Shown: piece by piece, positions 24,561 through 37,229 of the stretch | Position numbering within the stretch: position 1 is the stretch's first letter | How the letters are laid out: each line of letters begins with the position of its first letter | Origin: Paragonimus westermani | Taxonomy: Eukaryota > Platyhelminthes > Trematoda > Plagiorchiida > Troglotrematidae | Assembly (NCBI GenBank): GCA_008508345.1 | Contig: QNGE01003322.1 | Span: 23,496-87,495, forward strand | Length of the DNA stretch: 64,000 nucleotides | Reading direction: 5' to 3' | Position numbers and translations under genes: made by a program | Notes under the pieces: generated by a model | The model's database searches: none | Seen by the model: only the letters and a program-made list of their open reading frames with translations | Told to the model about the DNA's origin: nothing

Positions 24561-26663
24561 CAAGAGGCTCAGCTGGGCCCATAGAACTCTGAAGTCATTC
24601 GTATACCTCTATGATTCCTGATTAACGTGTACATACTGCTTACGTTACTGTTCTCACTAAATGTATGACTGGCCAATCACAAAAATGACCCTAAGCGCTT
24701 AGTTAGGCTGGTTTATTGTACAAGTGTAAATATACATCCCGCGAAAGGCCACGTTCGACGACGCACGCAAGTTACACAGTTTGTGAGGTCAAAACATGCA
24801 AGTGTTTCAATACATTTTTGCATTCCTCCATTGAAGGCGATATTTAATTTTCAGAAATTTTTGGCAAACCATCTCACGTTGAAGTTAACGCACATTCATG
24901 CGCAACAATTTTAACGAAGCGTATCGTTCTGAAACACCCACCTAGGCGCTGTCAAACTAAACTAACTACTGGCGAAGAAGGCCAGTCCCATATGAGAACA
25001 ACGAAGTGTAACTGCTTTGTATTTGTACATTGAGATGATACACGGATATTTTAAAGATTCCGTTCGGGTTTAACATGCAAGTATTGGTTCGTCCGCAATT
25101 CCGGTCTGTTCTGTAAATTAGCCTGAGACTACTCCACACCTAAATATCGCACTGTGTTCACGACCTGAACATTTAAATTGTTTTTAGTTTAGCGTGATTT
25201 GTTAATTGCACGAGGCTGAACAAAACATTTTGGGATCAGCTGTAAACTGGACAATTTCGTGACGTTTTGGAGTGCAGTGAATAAAGTCGTAGATGGCAGC
25301 CACTCATTAGAGGCTCATGGGACACGCTTCCGTAAGATCCAATGGATAATTCAACTCGTTCCTCTAGGATACTTGGATAATTGTCGTAAATTTCACACAC
25401 TCTTTCGCCTTCATTGCGTTCACAATTTTGCAGTATAAACAATCTCATGCTTCAGCATATAATGAATAATTCCTCAGCAAACGTACACGGACAGCCAAAC
25501 AAACTGAAGGTAAACATAATCACTATTATGGCATATTACTGTTTTGTGACCAACGAAGTATGCTGTTCTCTTCGTTCATTCTTTTTCAAACATACAAGTG
25601 AATATTTGCAACTTCTCTTTGAAATTCATGTCAAACGTTGTGTTAGAAGTGTTTCAGAATTGTTTTCAACAAAGGGAGACTTTGTGTGAATGTAATAATG
25701 TGCGAGGACATGAATTATGATTTTCTAGATTTCCCGAATCTCTTTGTCCAAAACCGTGTTGGTTTTGTTTAATCTTCAATACAATCAACTGGCAGATATT
25801 GAAACGTGCAGTTCTTCCAGCCAGGTGTGAGCGAAAAATGAACAGGAGCTCACTAACAAAGGACTTTCAATAAAATTCATAAAGTACGCAGAAGATAACC
25901 AGATTTGAGGATCGATTACGTTCTGTTAACAAAATATTATACATCCGTCCAGATGATAGTGGATCTTTCGGTACCCATCATCCAATAAAACTGCTGGTCA
26001 TCATTCGGGGAAACCATAAAACTGAATAGAACGCTCGAAGAGTTTAATTTGTAGAATGTGAACATGTCTCTCTTAAGGTGATCTTGTAGCGCAATTACTT
26101 GCCACACACCTGACCCCATCATCGTAATCTGTTTTGTAGATCGTGTACAGATCCTACTCAGCTTTTGCCATTCGCTTATCAATGTTTAATCTTCTTACAT
26201 GGCTGTCTTTTGGTAACTTTATGGTACATACAATTGGACCTCAAATAAACCGGATATATAAACTTTGTGCGCGGTCACTCGGTTATTAAATATCCTGCGT
26301 TTTATGGTACACATTAAGTAAATAATGAACTTGGTTTGCCTTGTACCCTGTTCTTGATCGCTTTAGGTATATCTACAATTTCTTGGAATTTTGACAGATG
26401 AAACTTCACATTTCGGACTCCTAGTCGGTTGCATTCATTTGTATGAAGTAAACATATTCAAAATGATGAGAGACAGTCTGTTAAAAAATTATTGACGTTT
26501 ATTTACTGGTTAACATAAGCTTATTTAGATCTGGAAGATCACGTGCGTAGACTTGTGCGATGGATACCAAGCAAAATTTAACTGTCACGGTTTCAGTGTT
26601 TTTCATCTTTGTACATTAATTTTTATTGCACAAGATTTCTAGTTTTCATACCTTACACTTACC

Positions 26664-26679
26664 TATATATATATATATA
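26664..26679. repeat. (TA)8 microsatellite
   Basis: Eight perfect TA units lie between ACC and ATGCAAATT. Confidence 0.9.
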
Positions 26680-29600
26680 ATGCAAATTTGGTGCTCAGAT
26701 CGGGCAAATGAAATGCACACTTTTTCTCAAAGTTCGCGAGCCTTTGATTCTTCCGCCGTTGACGTCTACGCTCTAAGCATTTGATTCGAGGAGTTGAAAT
26801 CTAGTGGAGATCATTATCGACTCTAGCATATTTTCCAATTTCTTCTTGGACAAGATAGACCGAATCTGTCGGAAACGATCATATTAAATTTTATAAAATA
26901 AAACTTAAACCGACGCAAACTCCCTCGAACACATGGATTATTTCGTTTCAATGTAACCATAATATTGGTGCCCGCTCCTAATCTAAATAACCTACTGCAT
27001 ATGTAAAGTGTTTGGGACCAGGGTTTTGCAGTGTCCTCCGTGTTAAACACATCAGAGATTTCGAGTTCAGGTTGAAACAGTTTGAAGACAAATGCTGAGT
27101 TGCTTCTTCACACTACTTCTAATTATTGTACAGAATAAAACGCTAAACAGTATTAACTGTTGGACTACCCTCTTCTTTGTGCTTGATTTGTGTACAAAAC
27201 AACACCGTGTGAATTTGACCAATATCGTCGAGGGTACCCCATTCTTTTTATTGACCAGGTGTTTAGCTCTGTGGGCTACATTTTTAAGAATTCTTAAGTT
27301 CATTTGGTAGTATGGAACAAATGCGAGGTATATCTTTCAAAATGTTCACTTTCACCGCAGGTTGCTTCCTCAAGATTGAAGGATGAGCTGAAAAAGTCAT
27401 TGCAGAAATAATTTGCATTTGCCTCACGGCAAAATGAGATTGCAAGAAAACGGATACTTGACAAGTTTAATTAGCCTTTCGAAAATAATCATTTACAGTT
27501 TGAATTGTGATGTGCAGCTTTTCACAATACCAACATATTTTGTACGTAGTATTCCGTTCAGCAGAATCTTATTAATCGAACGTTATTTCGTAACTCCGTA
27601 CAGTCCAAAAAAGTGATCGTGAATAATGTGAGTCCTGTCCATTTTTGGTTGCAGCAAAATCCTCGTACACGATTCTCTGATACATTTCACTTTTCAATAT
27701 ATTTCTGATGCGAATTTATTTATTTGCCTAATTAATGGGTATTTTTCTTACAGAGTGTCTGGTTAATGGATATCACAATATCGTTTCTGTGTTTATATCG
27801 TTTTAGCACGATACGAACATTCACGTTTTGTAATCCATCGTGATTAATTTGGCCGTAAACAAAACACACACCATCAACTGGTTAAGCTGAAAACGAGAAG
27901 TTATTGCTGAAGTTTGTTGCTGGTTTGTTACTCTCAGAATAAAAATGTATTAATGACTAGTCATATTAAAACATATGGTGGTTTGTAATCTCAAACTACA
28001 CCGTATATTAAAAGTGGTGTACAAAAAGTTTATTTGAAAACCTACTCTAACATATGACTATATTGCGGTGTTGTTTTAGTTACAAACAAATAGATGGTTT
28101 CACTGTTATATTTGCAGATATTAGTGAATAAAGGGGCTCCGATCGATGTTAAGGATCATATTTGAAAATATATATTCAAAGCAGTTAAATTCTACCCAAC
28201 ATTACTGTTTTTCTTATTACAGTTTAAAAACAGCGCTATTCACCAGCTTGAGGTAGACTGAGATTGTGCACAGTTCCTAACATTCGCATTGATTTGCAGT
28301 ATCCAAGGAGACTGAGATGAATGGCAAAAGTAGCTTCCAAATGAGTTAGAACCTACAAATTTACAGCATTTGCCATCTATGTAACAGGATATGTGGTCGA
28401 AGCTCACGAAACCGGGCGTGTGCCGTCGGCGAATTTTGACCATTAAATACATACCACTTATTTTAACACAATTTATAATATCAAGATGGTTCAACTTATT
28501 TTTATGGTATGCTTCATTCTGGGGGACTTCGTGAGACCTCCTGGGAACTAATTGTAGCTGGATATGCTTGTGCAACTTCCATTAGATTCAGTATAGTTCC
28601 ATCGTTGCCTCAGACAGGTGGTCAGCGAACTGGTGGGTATGTGGTTCCGACCAGCTCTTTTCCTTCCGCAACAAGACTCCCGAGAAATCGAATTTTGACA
28701 GGGGGATAAATATCAAAATGCTAATTATGACACTTGTTCAGCGAATTTAAGGTTAATAATCACAGGAACGGCGGAAAACTATCTGGGTTTTCTCTAATAA
28801 CTAAGAAGTACCATTCCATTATGAGGAGTGCAGTGTGATGAATAAACAATACAACAACAGTTTGATAATGAAACAAATCAATACCCTGGTTTGTCGGCAT
28901 TTGTTAATTATTTCCAAAGAGAAGTGGTAGAATGATAGTATCATCATCTCCATGCACGCTTTTCAACAACAGACGCAGAAATAAGGTGGAACGGTATTAC
29001 TTTATTACTATACAAACTACTGTTGAGCAGCTAGTGATTTTTGTGATTTGATTTGAACATGTGCCCGCAGTTGTTACATAGAGCCTAACGTTCCACCCGG
29101 CCTCTTTGGAAGAAAAAAACTGGATTAGAGCTCATCACTAGTACCCTCCATTGAAACGATCAGGTAACATGGTCATTACTCACAAGCAAAGGCGGCTGAA
29201 CCTTCAGATATAACAAAGCGGCCTTGTCCGATGTGAAGTCAGTGGAAGAGTGATAAAAAATGGTTGAGTAATGAAAGCGTGGCAACAGTTGTGATCTAGG
29301 CCTTTGGCAAAGATGAGCACTACTGAGGAGCACTAACAAAAGCGAAACGTGGGCCAAGTGGTTCTATTGTGTGAAGACGCCAGATTGAATTCATGCTCAA
29401 TTTCGTCGTATTGTTGTACCAGGGACTGTTTCCGACTTATACTTGCATATTCTCGCTTGCCCTAACAATTAACTACCTTTCTGTCATCTCGAAGTAGATT
29501 ACTAACAACCTGGATGTAAATTCGTAAACACAGTGCGCCTTAATGAATGGAATCGACATAGCTGTGACAGTTCAGATATTTATCACAAAGTTAAGCTGGT

Positions 29601-30749
29601 TTGTGCATTTGTTCTGTCCGTTTCCACATTGTTCCACTTTTTATGTCGCGATTCCACTATGGTTTATTGCAGTAGGTAATTGATGAGATCCACCACATTG
29701 CACTGATACACGATAAAAAGACACACCTCTGTTTTGAATTCCTTCGTGGGGAATGTGTGTCATACCTGAGATTTATTGACCAATACAGCCGGCCAGCGTT
29801 CAAAGAGAATTACGTGGGATACAAATTGATGTAGCAATGTGATTCTGCACATTGCCACAAATCGTTAAGCTATTCGCTGTTTCACGTAAAAATGGATATT
29901 GCAAAATATTATCAGACCCCGTGTTTTCAGAATTTACTCAAAATATCCACGTCAGGAGATTGTGTGAAGCTAATATTTGCCCGAACCTGCGTTATTCTGG
30001 AAATGCCAACGTTGGTTGGAGGCAAAAAACGTTTACATAGTGCGGTTGAAGGATGTCGACAAGTCCAGGGGTTTAAAACTCAAGAAAGTGTAACATCTTG
30101 TCAGTTGTATTAAATGCACTTTTCAGTATACATCAAACGAAGAGAAAGTTAACAGCAGCACTGAACAGTCGAGAGGAGATTTTGTTAACTCGTTCCTGAC
30201 GATTTCACTCAGTACCGCATTCTCGACGACACCAATAACGCTTATTCAGACGGTCGGGTTAACGGGACTATCTTTCAAGTCCAAAAAACATCAGAAAAGG
30301 CAATCGAAAGGAATGAAATTATACGGTTTTATTGAGTAAAATTACAATAAAGGTTCTACTTCACCTTGCGTGTGAACTGATCGGATACACAAATTACCTA
30401 ACAGAAAGCCGTTTGAAATGAAGTAACCGAAACACGAATCAGCCAACGGCCACCAGCCAACAGGAAATGAGGTCATGAAACCAATCGGGTGCAGAGGAAG
30501 GTGGGTACATATTACACAATATTAAAACGGGAAGTTTTACTGGATAAGCAATGACAATTATGAAGGGAAGATAACAAACAGTTCGTGCAATACAAAATTT
30601 GTCGTGATCGTTTACCGCAAACAGCAGAAACTAATAAACTCAAATTCGGGATAAGCTTTTTACAAGCAAACCAAACACGCCTCAACAAATTCACTGCTCC
30701 ACATCATACCAAACAAGGAAGATAAACGTACCAGTCGAACTTCAACAGA

Positions 30750-30772
30750 TCCAACAGATTTCACCTGTTGGA
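30750..30772. repeat. 8-bp stem, 7-nt loop hairpin
   Basis: TCCAACAG and CTGTTGGA are perfect reverse complements separated by ATTTCAC. It lies about 200 bases upstream of the first recognisable LINE sequence at 30953. No transcript context is known. Confidence 0.7.
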
Positions 30773-30952
30773 ATGTTTCTGATTGCCAACGTACCTGGAA
30801 TATAGCAGATACGTTTTGAATGTCTACACGTTGCCCGAATGCGAGTCCGTTGACGCCGTTACAGCATGACCAGATTGTAGGCTAGATTGGACGTACTCGA
30901 ACTTGCCGACTGTAAGTGCAGAGTACACATTTACGTCAACTTATTGGAAAAA

Positions 30953-31906
30953 AATTTCACCTCAAGTGGCGTTTTACAGATGTGTCTCATCTTACATTTC
31001 ATTTTTAGTATTGTGATGGACGACATTCTAGAAGGAACATTCAGCAGTTCTGAGGACCTCTGAGCGAAGCTTCTACTAAGTGGCTAGCTGACTGATATTG
31101 AGTATGTGGACAACATTGCTTAGCTTAGTTTTCCTTCAGAGAACACGCAGATGACGCAACATCGGTTAAATGTTATGGTTGTTCTGTGTTATACACTTCG
31201 CGCCTTCGAAATGCAAAGTGCTGTTGTGGGATTGAGTTGGCAGTGGCCATGTCTTGGTCATTGCTAACTGACCACTGGGGTCTCTCGATCATTCCACCTA
31301 CTTGAGTAGTGTCATTTTGTCGAACTTTATTATTGCTGACGGGTGTTCACGGAGACAGTGAAAGCACCCGGTGTATTCATTAACTTACGTCACTTATGAA
31401 ATCCACTTGTCGAATTAAGGGAATGTTGACAGGGTGTGTGTACACTAACTGCTCTAGGATTCGGTGGCGTGGCCACTTGCACAGAAGATGCACACAGACT
31501 CTCGGCATTCAACCACAGCTCCCTCCAGTAGGGTGACTCTGTAAGCAATGTGATAGTTCATCCACGAGTGTTTGGGGAATGTGCAAGTTTGCTCACGAAA
31601 ACGTAGATGCAAAATCTACCCCGGTTTACCGATGAAGCTCCATCTCTACCGCTTGCTGTTTCAGTGTGGCTGCTGACTACTTGAACGAACCACCACGTAG
31701 CCATGCGACAGTGTTCAAGGGCTGCGGAATCCGTAATCAATAGGTTGAACAAGGCCTGGAGTTGCAGTCTACCCGGTTGGAGAGTTCGCAACCATCTACA
31801 TCACCGCTGGAAACACTCTCTATCATGGCATTTTGTTACAGTCAGTGACAAGCGTTTATCCACAAATCTGCTGACCCTTTTGTTTCGTGGAATTCATTTA
31901 TCATGA
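30953..31906 (+). mobile_element. RTE/SR2-like LINE relic (RT to C-terminus)
   Basis: Broken plus-strand frames follow the order of a flatworm non-LTR reverse transcriptase. At 30953-31060, FTSSGV and IVMDDILE match the TTSSGVRQGCPLSPFLFNFV-type block. At 31090-31125, LTDIEYVDNIA matches the catalytic LTDLEYADDIA, with the second Asp changed to Asn. Near 31390, a short INLRHL block matches the downstream NLRHLW segment. At 31470-31500, the EDAHRLSAFNH stretch matches EDxRRLxVFDHRCLR. At 31770-31830, SLPGWRVRNHLHHRW matches the C-terminal LPGWGPRDxxxRW segment. Stops and frame changes occur throughout, and the 5' half (endonuclease and RT fingers) is absent or unrecognisable. It is a 5'-truncated, inactive copy of a family different from the LINE at 39.8-42.7 kb. 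Confidence 0.7.
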
Positions 31907-32295
31907 TTTGTTTATCACCTACTCTTCATCTCTGTTGTATATTTATATTCATCTCCCACATGGCAACTTCGTATGCTATCAACAGCAGTCATAGCCAATG
32001 TAGTTGTAGATACAATTAACAGATGAAATGATGACGACAAGTTTGATTCAGCAAATTCAGCAGGCCAATACTCGGATACTTCTATACTTTGAGCCCTAGT
32101 ACATTTCTCAGTGAAGTTCTTATGTTTGGAATATCGTAAAAGTAGACTGTCGGTTCATTTATAACAGCAGCGGCAAGAAGACAAGCGTTCAGCGACGTTC
32201 ACATTTTGATTTGTCTCATCAGTCACAAACTAGGTACAGACAGAATATATAACAAAGAAATATGGCAAAAGTAACTGAATAGGATGAATTTGGGA

Positions 32296-32688
32296 TCAAA
32301 AGATCGCTACCATGGGGGCTCGTCGGTGTGAACCATCAGATTTTGCGCACACAACGCTGGCTATCTTTGTTTGATCAACACAGATCCATTGATGACAAGA
32401 ATTATCGGGTTGGGTTGCCGTAGCAACACAGTGAACTACCTGGGTTAAGTCGACGTTTCGACCTGTCTCCAGGATGTGCTCCGTAGTTGATAACGCCGGA
32501 TTTTGCGTTCGGTTGCTCCCTCGGCTATCCGTTCGCTGGGCAGACAGAATCAACCATTCTGAGAGGTGCTCGACCATAAGTTGATGCAAGCACCGGTCCG
32601 TTCTGTCGAGAAGGATATAACTGCAGCTACAATTGAACTGACAATCGACGTGTGAAACACAACATTTACGTAGGTCGCGTTTCCACAC
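32296..32688 (-). mobile_element. Penelope-like element relic 2 (GIY-YIG C-terminus)
   Basis: An uninterrupted 130-codon minus-strand frame resembles the C-terminal end of PLE proteins. Residues 17-32 contain QFNCSCSYILLDRTDR, matching the FxCxCGxxYIGRTDR core of the GIY-YIG nuclease, here with the glycine lost and two extra residues before RTD. LHQLMVEHLSEWL (34-46) matches the RxxEHLPxWL helix. ALSTTEHILETGRNVDLTQ (65-83) matches the SAIxxHxxETGHxVDxxQA segment, and the final 35 residues occupy the place of the CVQK tail. No RT is recognised on the 5' (right-hand) side. It is a 5'-truncated relic with a damaged nuclease centre. Confidence 0.7.
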
Positions 32689-33040
32689 TTATTTTCTCGA
32701 GTTAAAGACGAGATACACAATTCAGTTGCGGGGCATGTGCGATTCATATTTAACTGAATATGGTGTCGCACAGTGAACAAACAGTCTTCCTTGAGCTGTA
32801 TTTTTTTGAATATATCTTTCTTTTCTCTGTGGACTGCGGATCTTTCGGTCGTTCTCTTGCTGACCATTTGAAGAATATGAAGCCTACAATGACGGAGAGT
32901 GCCAGCTGGTTTAAGGCCAAACTGGTGGACGTTTCACATGAGTTCCTATCATCACCAAACTGAAAGCGATGTTGTTTTATATCTGAGCACCTCCCGTTGT
33001 GGAGGCCTTTTGATTTAAAATTCACACTGCTCGTGAACAG

Positions 33041-33155
33041 TGATTTTTTCGAAAGAGGCTGGCTGGAAAGTCCATCTGAATGCGAAGGCTGCGATCAAAT
33101 GTGAGTGTTGGTTAACTTGAAAATTGTTAACCTCCGTGCCAAAGGGGGATCATGA
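33041..33155 (-). repeat. dispersed repeat, copy C
   Basis: This is the third copy of the family at 3327-3831. On the minus strand it shows TTTGATCGCAGCCTTCGC followed by CTTTCCAGCCAGCCTCTTTC. It matches copy B (same orientation) at nearly every base over about 60 bases, and more weakly over a further 50 bases. The GACTCGAG block of copies A and B is missing here. Confidence 0.6.
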
Positions 33156-33205
33156 ATGGTAATACCACTTCCAGAGGGCTCAGTCTTTTCACGGGATGTT
33201 TGGCA

Positions 33206-33773
33206 TCATTCGTCTACATGACTGGTGAGGGTGATTATATCGTGAATATGTCTTTCAGCTCGTAACTCGACCAGCTCAACACAAGCGGAAATACCGCGGT
33301 GATCGATGTGTAACGAAAAGGCGTTCACCAAAGTACAATCCATATCTCCCAACTCACTAGTTGTCATGCCGCATGCGCGGTCGCGTTTATGAAATGAAAT
33401 TCCGGCCAACAACACACCCCGATTTCCGCGCATACGTCGTGTGCACTTCGGCCCGATTCGTGCATGTGGCTGACGCCTTCTCTCAAGGGGTTTTTTGTCT
33501 GCTATCCTTCGTTCTTTGGTCCGATCTCTTTAGACTTTGGCTCTTCCGGTCGCTCGTGGGGTCCCCTATACGCTCACCATGGGTTGTTGGACGTACTCTC
33601 AGGCCGCGTTGAGATATTCCGTCGAGAGATGTAACACTCGCACCTCCAGTTTGGTAATCCATCACAAATATACCGGGAAAGTGATCAAGATTCGTTGAGA
33701 GCTTGAACGCTGGCACAAGGGATTTAGTGTACGTTTTTTCGTACAAATTGCCGTAGTTACTATCTGTCATCAA
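33206..33773 (-). mobile_element. possible Gypsy-type RNase H relic (tentative)
   Basis: Two minus-strand frames (33483-33773 and 33206-33433) cover a block clearly less AT-rich than its flanks. The first contains FPGIFVMDYQTGGASV, which can be laid on the start of Ty3/Gypsy RNase H (PFxLxTDASxxGxGAVLSQ). About 90 residues later the second has HKRDRACGMTTSEL, which can be laid on the HRPGxxHGNADALSR end of that domain. Both fits are weak and need a frame change. No RT, protease, integrase or LTR is recognisable nearby, so an unrelated coding relic is equally possible. Confidence 0.22.
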
Positions 33774-34609
33774 ATTGGGTTCGCCGCCGCGATCTGCTCT
33801 GCTGCCTTCTTATCGGATTGTTCGTAAAAGTTTGTTACACTCGTGAGCTCTATAGCAGATTTGGTAATTAAGAGGCTTTACAGTTCTGATTAATCCGGAT
33901 ATTGGCTGTGTTGGAACCAAATGTTTAAAAACACAGTTTAGCAGACTAGTTATAAAGGACCACCGGGGGCTTAAAAGTTTCACAAGAAAGTTCTACTAAG
34001 CTCCAATCCCATTGTGTATTCGGTATGCATCAGATCATTTCGAGGATCAAATTTGAAGGTGGATCTATCTCAAGCCACCAACAGTGGCATCCATCAACAC
34101 AGCCGTCGTATGTCGTCTCAGTATTGTTGGGACATATCTCGGCAAGTGTTCTTCAGTATTAAGGGAACGTTTTGTGTTTCAGCAACCAATTATTCTCCTT
34201 ATAATTAAAATGTGAACAAAAATAACCGTGCAAAAGTTTTTGTGTTCACTCCTGTGTGAAGCCTGCTAGTGTAACGCAGAGAAGCCAAATATAATTTCCT
34301 TGCTTCATGTTTGTTTTATTTAGGAGTTTTTTGGAGTAATTTGAACGGAGCAATAGACAACCACAAATCACATGATGCTCACCGGAATACTTTGTCAGAC
34401 AATCTGGTCAACCTCAAATATATACCTATTAATAAACAATAAAACAGGAGTCTACAAGGCGGAAGCCATACAGTTGTCAATGAAAGAGCAAACGGGTGAA
34501 CGGATGTAATTCATGCGATGAAGCACTACAGAGTACGGTACCAGACAGTCATAAATTCGAAATAAATCGTTTTTAAACACGCAAGTTGGGAGTGTGGGAC
34601 TCGGAAAAA

Positions 34610-35272
34610 TTAAAACCATGCTCCAGATTCCCCAGTCTCTCTCAAACAGTGGATGATAACGTGAAAGACTTCAATGATGATGCCGCATAAACATTTGAAT
34701 CTAAATGCGTTTGCTTTCTTCTGGGTGTGGGAAACTAATCCTTGAGAAAAAGCTGCCTTGCAAAATTCTTCTATGAAACAGGTTAACAACACACCTGTCT
34801 TTAACGTCTGAATCTGGAAACCACTATACACCACCCCTAAGCCTACACTGTATACTTTCTTAGGATGAATAACAGCGAAATCAGACATACTGCATAAAAT
34901 TTCCAAAGGCTTGCGGTCTGTCATCATGAAGCCATTTACAGCCACGAACAAGTATAGCAAATGTGAAGAAGTGAAACATAGAACGAAACTAGTTTGAGCG
35001 TTGTTCATCGCCAGTAGTGATCGAGGGTACATTATGAATTTTATGAGTAGTATCGTTCTCTTTCTCACTAGCAAAAAGCCTTGCAGAGAGAATACATTTT
35101 GTTCAATGATACGTGCTCTAACGTATGCCTGGTGGTGGAGAAAATGGGTAAGTTTCTTACGTGGGACGGTAAAGGCAGATGCATACGGTTGTGTCATCAT
35201 GGGAGGATGAGAGTTTTCTGATTTGTTGCAACCATTTTCGTGCTGGTAGACAAACAAGTGGGATGGTGACAA
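34610..35272 (-). CDS. unrecognised 220-codon ORF
   Basis: This is the longest open frame in the window, on the minus strand from about 35272 to the stop at 34610. The peptide is rich in hydrophobic and Cys residues, with one plausible membrane-like stretch around residues 95-115 (SFVLCFTSSHLLYLFVAV) and others near 140-170. It carries no motif I recognise from LINEs, PLEs or host families. In such stop-dense DNA a 220-codon run is unlikely, though not impossible, by chance. A second minus-strand frame (35157-35444) overlaps its start. It could be a host exon, a single-exon gene or part of an unknown repeat. Confidence 0.3.
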   Translation of the reverse strand: MSPSHLFVYQHENGCNKSENSHPPMMTQPYASAFTVPRKKLTHFLHHQAYVRARIIEQNVFSLQGFLLVRKRTILLIKFIMYPRSLLAMNNAQTSFVLCFTSSHLLYLFVAVNGFMMTDRKPLEILCSMSDFAVIHPKKVYSVGLGVVYSGFQIQTLKTGVLLTCFIEEFCKAAFSQGLVSHTQKKANAFRFKCLCGIIIEVFHVIIHCLRETGESGAWF

Positions 35273-35459
35273 GAATAACTCGAGAACGAGCTGTTAGTCT
35301 AAAACTTTGATGTGTGATGTTCACATATTGCGATGCGCTGTCTAGTTTAGCAGAATGTACTCGGTGGTATCTCTTTCCGACATGCTTTACGAATTTAAAT
35401 GCTATTTTACCGGTCCAAATAACGCCCCGAGTTATATTAAACATGACGAATCAAAGGAA

Positions 35460-37225
35460 TCTTCACAGTGAAGCCATTCGCAACTGAAGTTATTACTGAT
35501 ATCACAGGAGACCTATTTTGCCAGTATGATAGAAAAAATGGATTAAATCACCATGGCTACAAGCACCAGAACACACAAAAAGATGACGCCAACACTGTGT
35601 CCCGTTTTATGCTGGTCAGTCGGCTTAGTAGTAAGTCGGCAACGTTGACCGATTGAAGGTGGTACTATAGGAAACAGATCTCAAAGGTTCTTAAGCAGTT
35701 GGGGCATCTTAACATCTCTCTAGAGCGAATTTGATGGCTACAAAGATTCCGCGTAACATTACCTAAATTGCGTACTGCGATTTGCGTTCTATGTTGTGAC
35801 TGACTTCTAGAAACTGATCACATTGCAACTAAGTATTCACAGTGGAAGTGGAAGTAGCCGACTTATGACGTGCTCCGACCGAGATAAACATACTCTCCTG
35901 CAGTTGTCGCCTGAGTCTCAGTTGGTTGACGAACGCAAGCGCAGGGGCTTCAGTATATAGAACGTACCTTATTCAAAAAGCTTTAAGGTCGTTAGAAAGG
36001 ATATTTATCGGCTAAACCGGTCTACCTTTCTAGCAATTCTCAAGTCTGTCTGATCTAAATGGTGCACCCGGTTGACGTACTTAACAAGGATAAGTGGGCC
36101 TCGCCTGTTACAAACAGCTATCCTAATTGAAGGAACAATGAAATGAATGATTGCAGCTTGACTTTTCACCTGTTCGTGTTTCCCTTAGTGTGATCGATTG
36201 TCATTCTGACAGAACGAGATATTCTAGGTTCGAGTGAGCACAACCATATACCCTCATGACACCCAATAATTGTTCCCACATGAATGTCATAAATTACCTT
36301 CGAATACTGGCCAAACAGGGTCCACGTGTCTAAATAATTCACTCACTGTGCACTGGGGGCTGGTGGCTTTACTGAACATTATGACAGGATGAATTAGCCT
36401 TTTTCATTCATTGAGTTTCTTCAGACAAAATCATGTACTATGTTTACTGTGGACAGTGAAATTGTCTCCTGGTAAGGTTTTTATGCCAACGGGATTTTAT
36501 AATTTAGTGGTCTAAGCGCGATTTGGAAACTTCGTATTCGACGAAACTTATTTACAATATAGACCAGGGAGTTTTATTGAAAGAGGAAAATATGAGACAA
36601 AATACTGAACACTCTCGTTGTGACTGTCTCGCAGTGATTAATACTATCTAGAGAAGGTGGTGCGACTCTTTATAGGTTCGCACTTGGAGATCATGTGTCT
36701 GTAGCTGGTAGCTTCTGGATACTTCTGAATCATTCAAACCACTGCGTTCCCTTAATCCATTTAGTCAAATGGTGAGATGTTAAAGTATCGATTTACTATC
36801 ATCAGCTACCAAAAGTTGAACCAGCAAGTTTTACACAAACCGCACAACAATAACAGTTGGACGAGTCAGCCACATAGTTCTGACCTTGACACTCTAATAG
36901 TGCAGTCAGTTTTGCAGTGGAAGGATTGATTAGGTTAGCGCGTTCTTTGCACACAAAACTGACCGAGGTTGTTTGAGTAGCATTGCCTAATTAATCGTGA
37001 GCGGCTTCTGGTTGCGATTAAGTAACAATTTATTGACATATTTGACGGAGTGAACTTAGTGACCGGTCGCTAAGATGGGTTTGTGGATCGATGAGGCCGG
37101 GTTCTTCGAGCTTGTTACGGTCAGCAGGTAGGTTTTCGAGATTTCTGAATCAGTCTGGCATGTATTGAACGTCACAAGAAATATCACATGGCTGACCGTT
37201 ACGACTCACAAGTTGTCTTCTGCAT
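35460..37225. other. unassigned sequence
   Basis: Nothing recognised apart from a 62-codon plus-strand frame at 35468-35656 without support. Confidence 0.4.
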
Positions 37226-37229
37226 GCAG

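Larger units (their letters stand above)
24600..30850. other. unassigned AT-rich sequence
   Basis: No element or gene identified over about 6 kb. It holds a (TA)8 microsatellite (26664-26679), a short hairpin (30750-30772) and scattered frames of 60-111 codons (for example minus 25236-25448, minus 28240-28575 and plus 29892-30113) that I could not assign. Probably intergenic or intronic. Confidence 0.45.

Noticed and set aside
28509..28709. Plus-strand ORF of 66 codons as an exon
   Set aside because: It overlaps a longer minus-strand frame, and neither strand shows a matched pair of splice sites.
29160..29357. Secreted peptide gene on the minus strand (MAHVSLLLVLLSSAHLC start)
   Set aside because: The start resembles a signal peptide, but the rest has no coding signature or splice context. 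One signal-like start among so many short frames is expected by chance.
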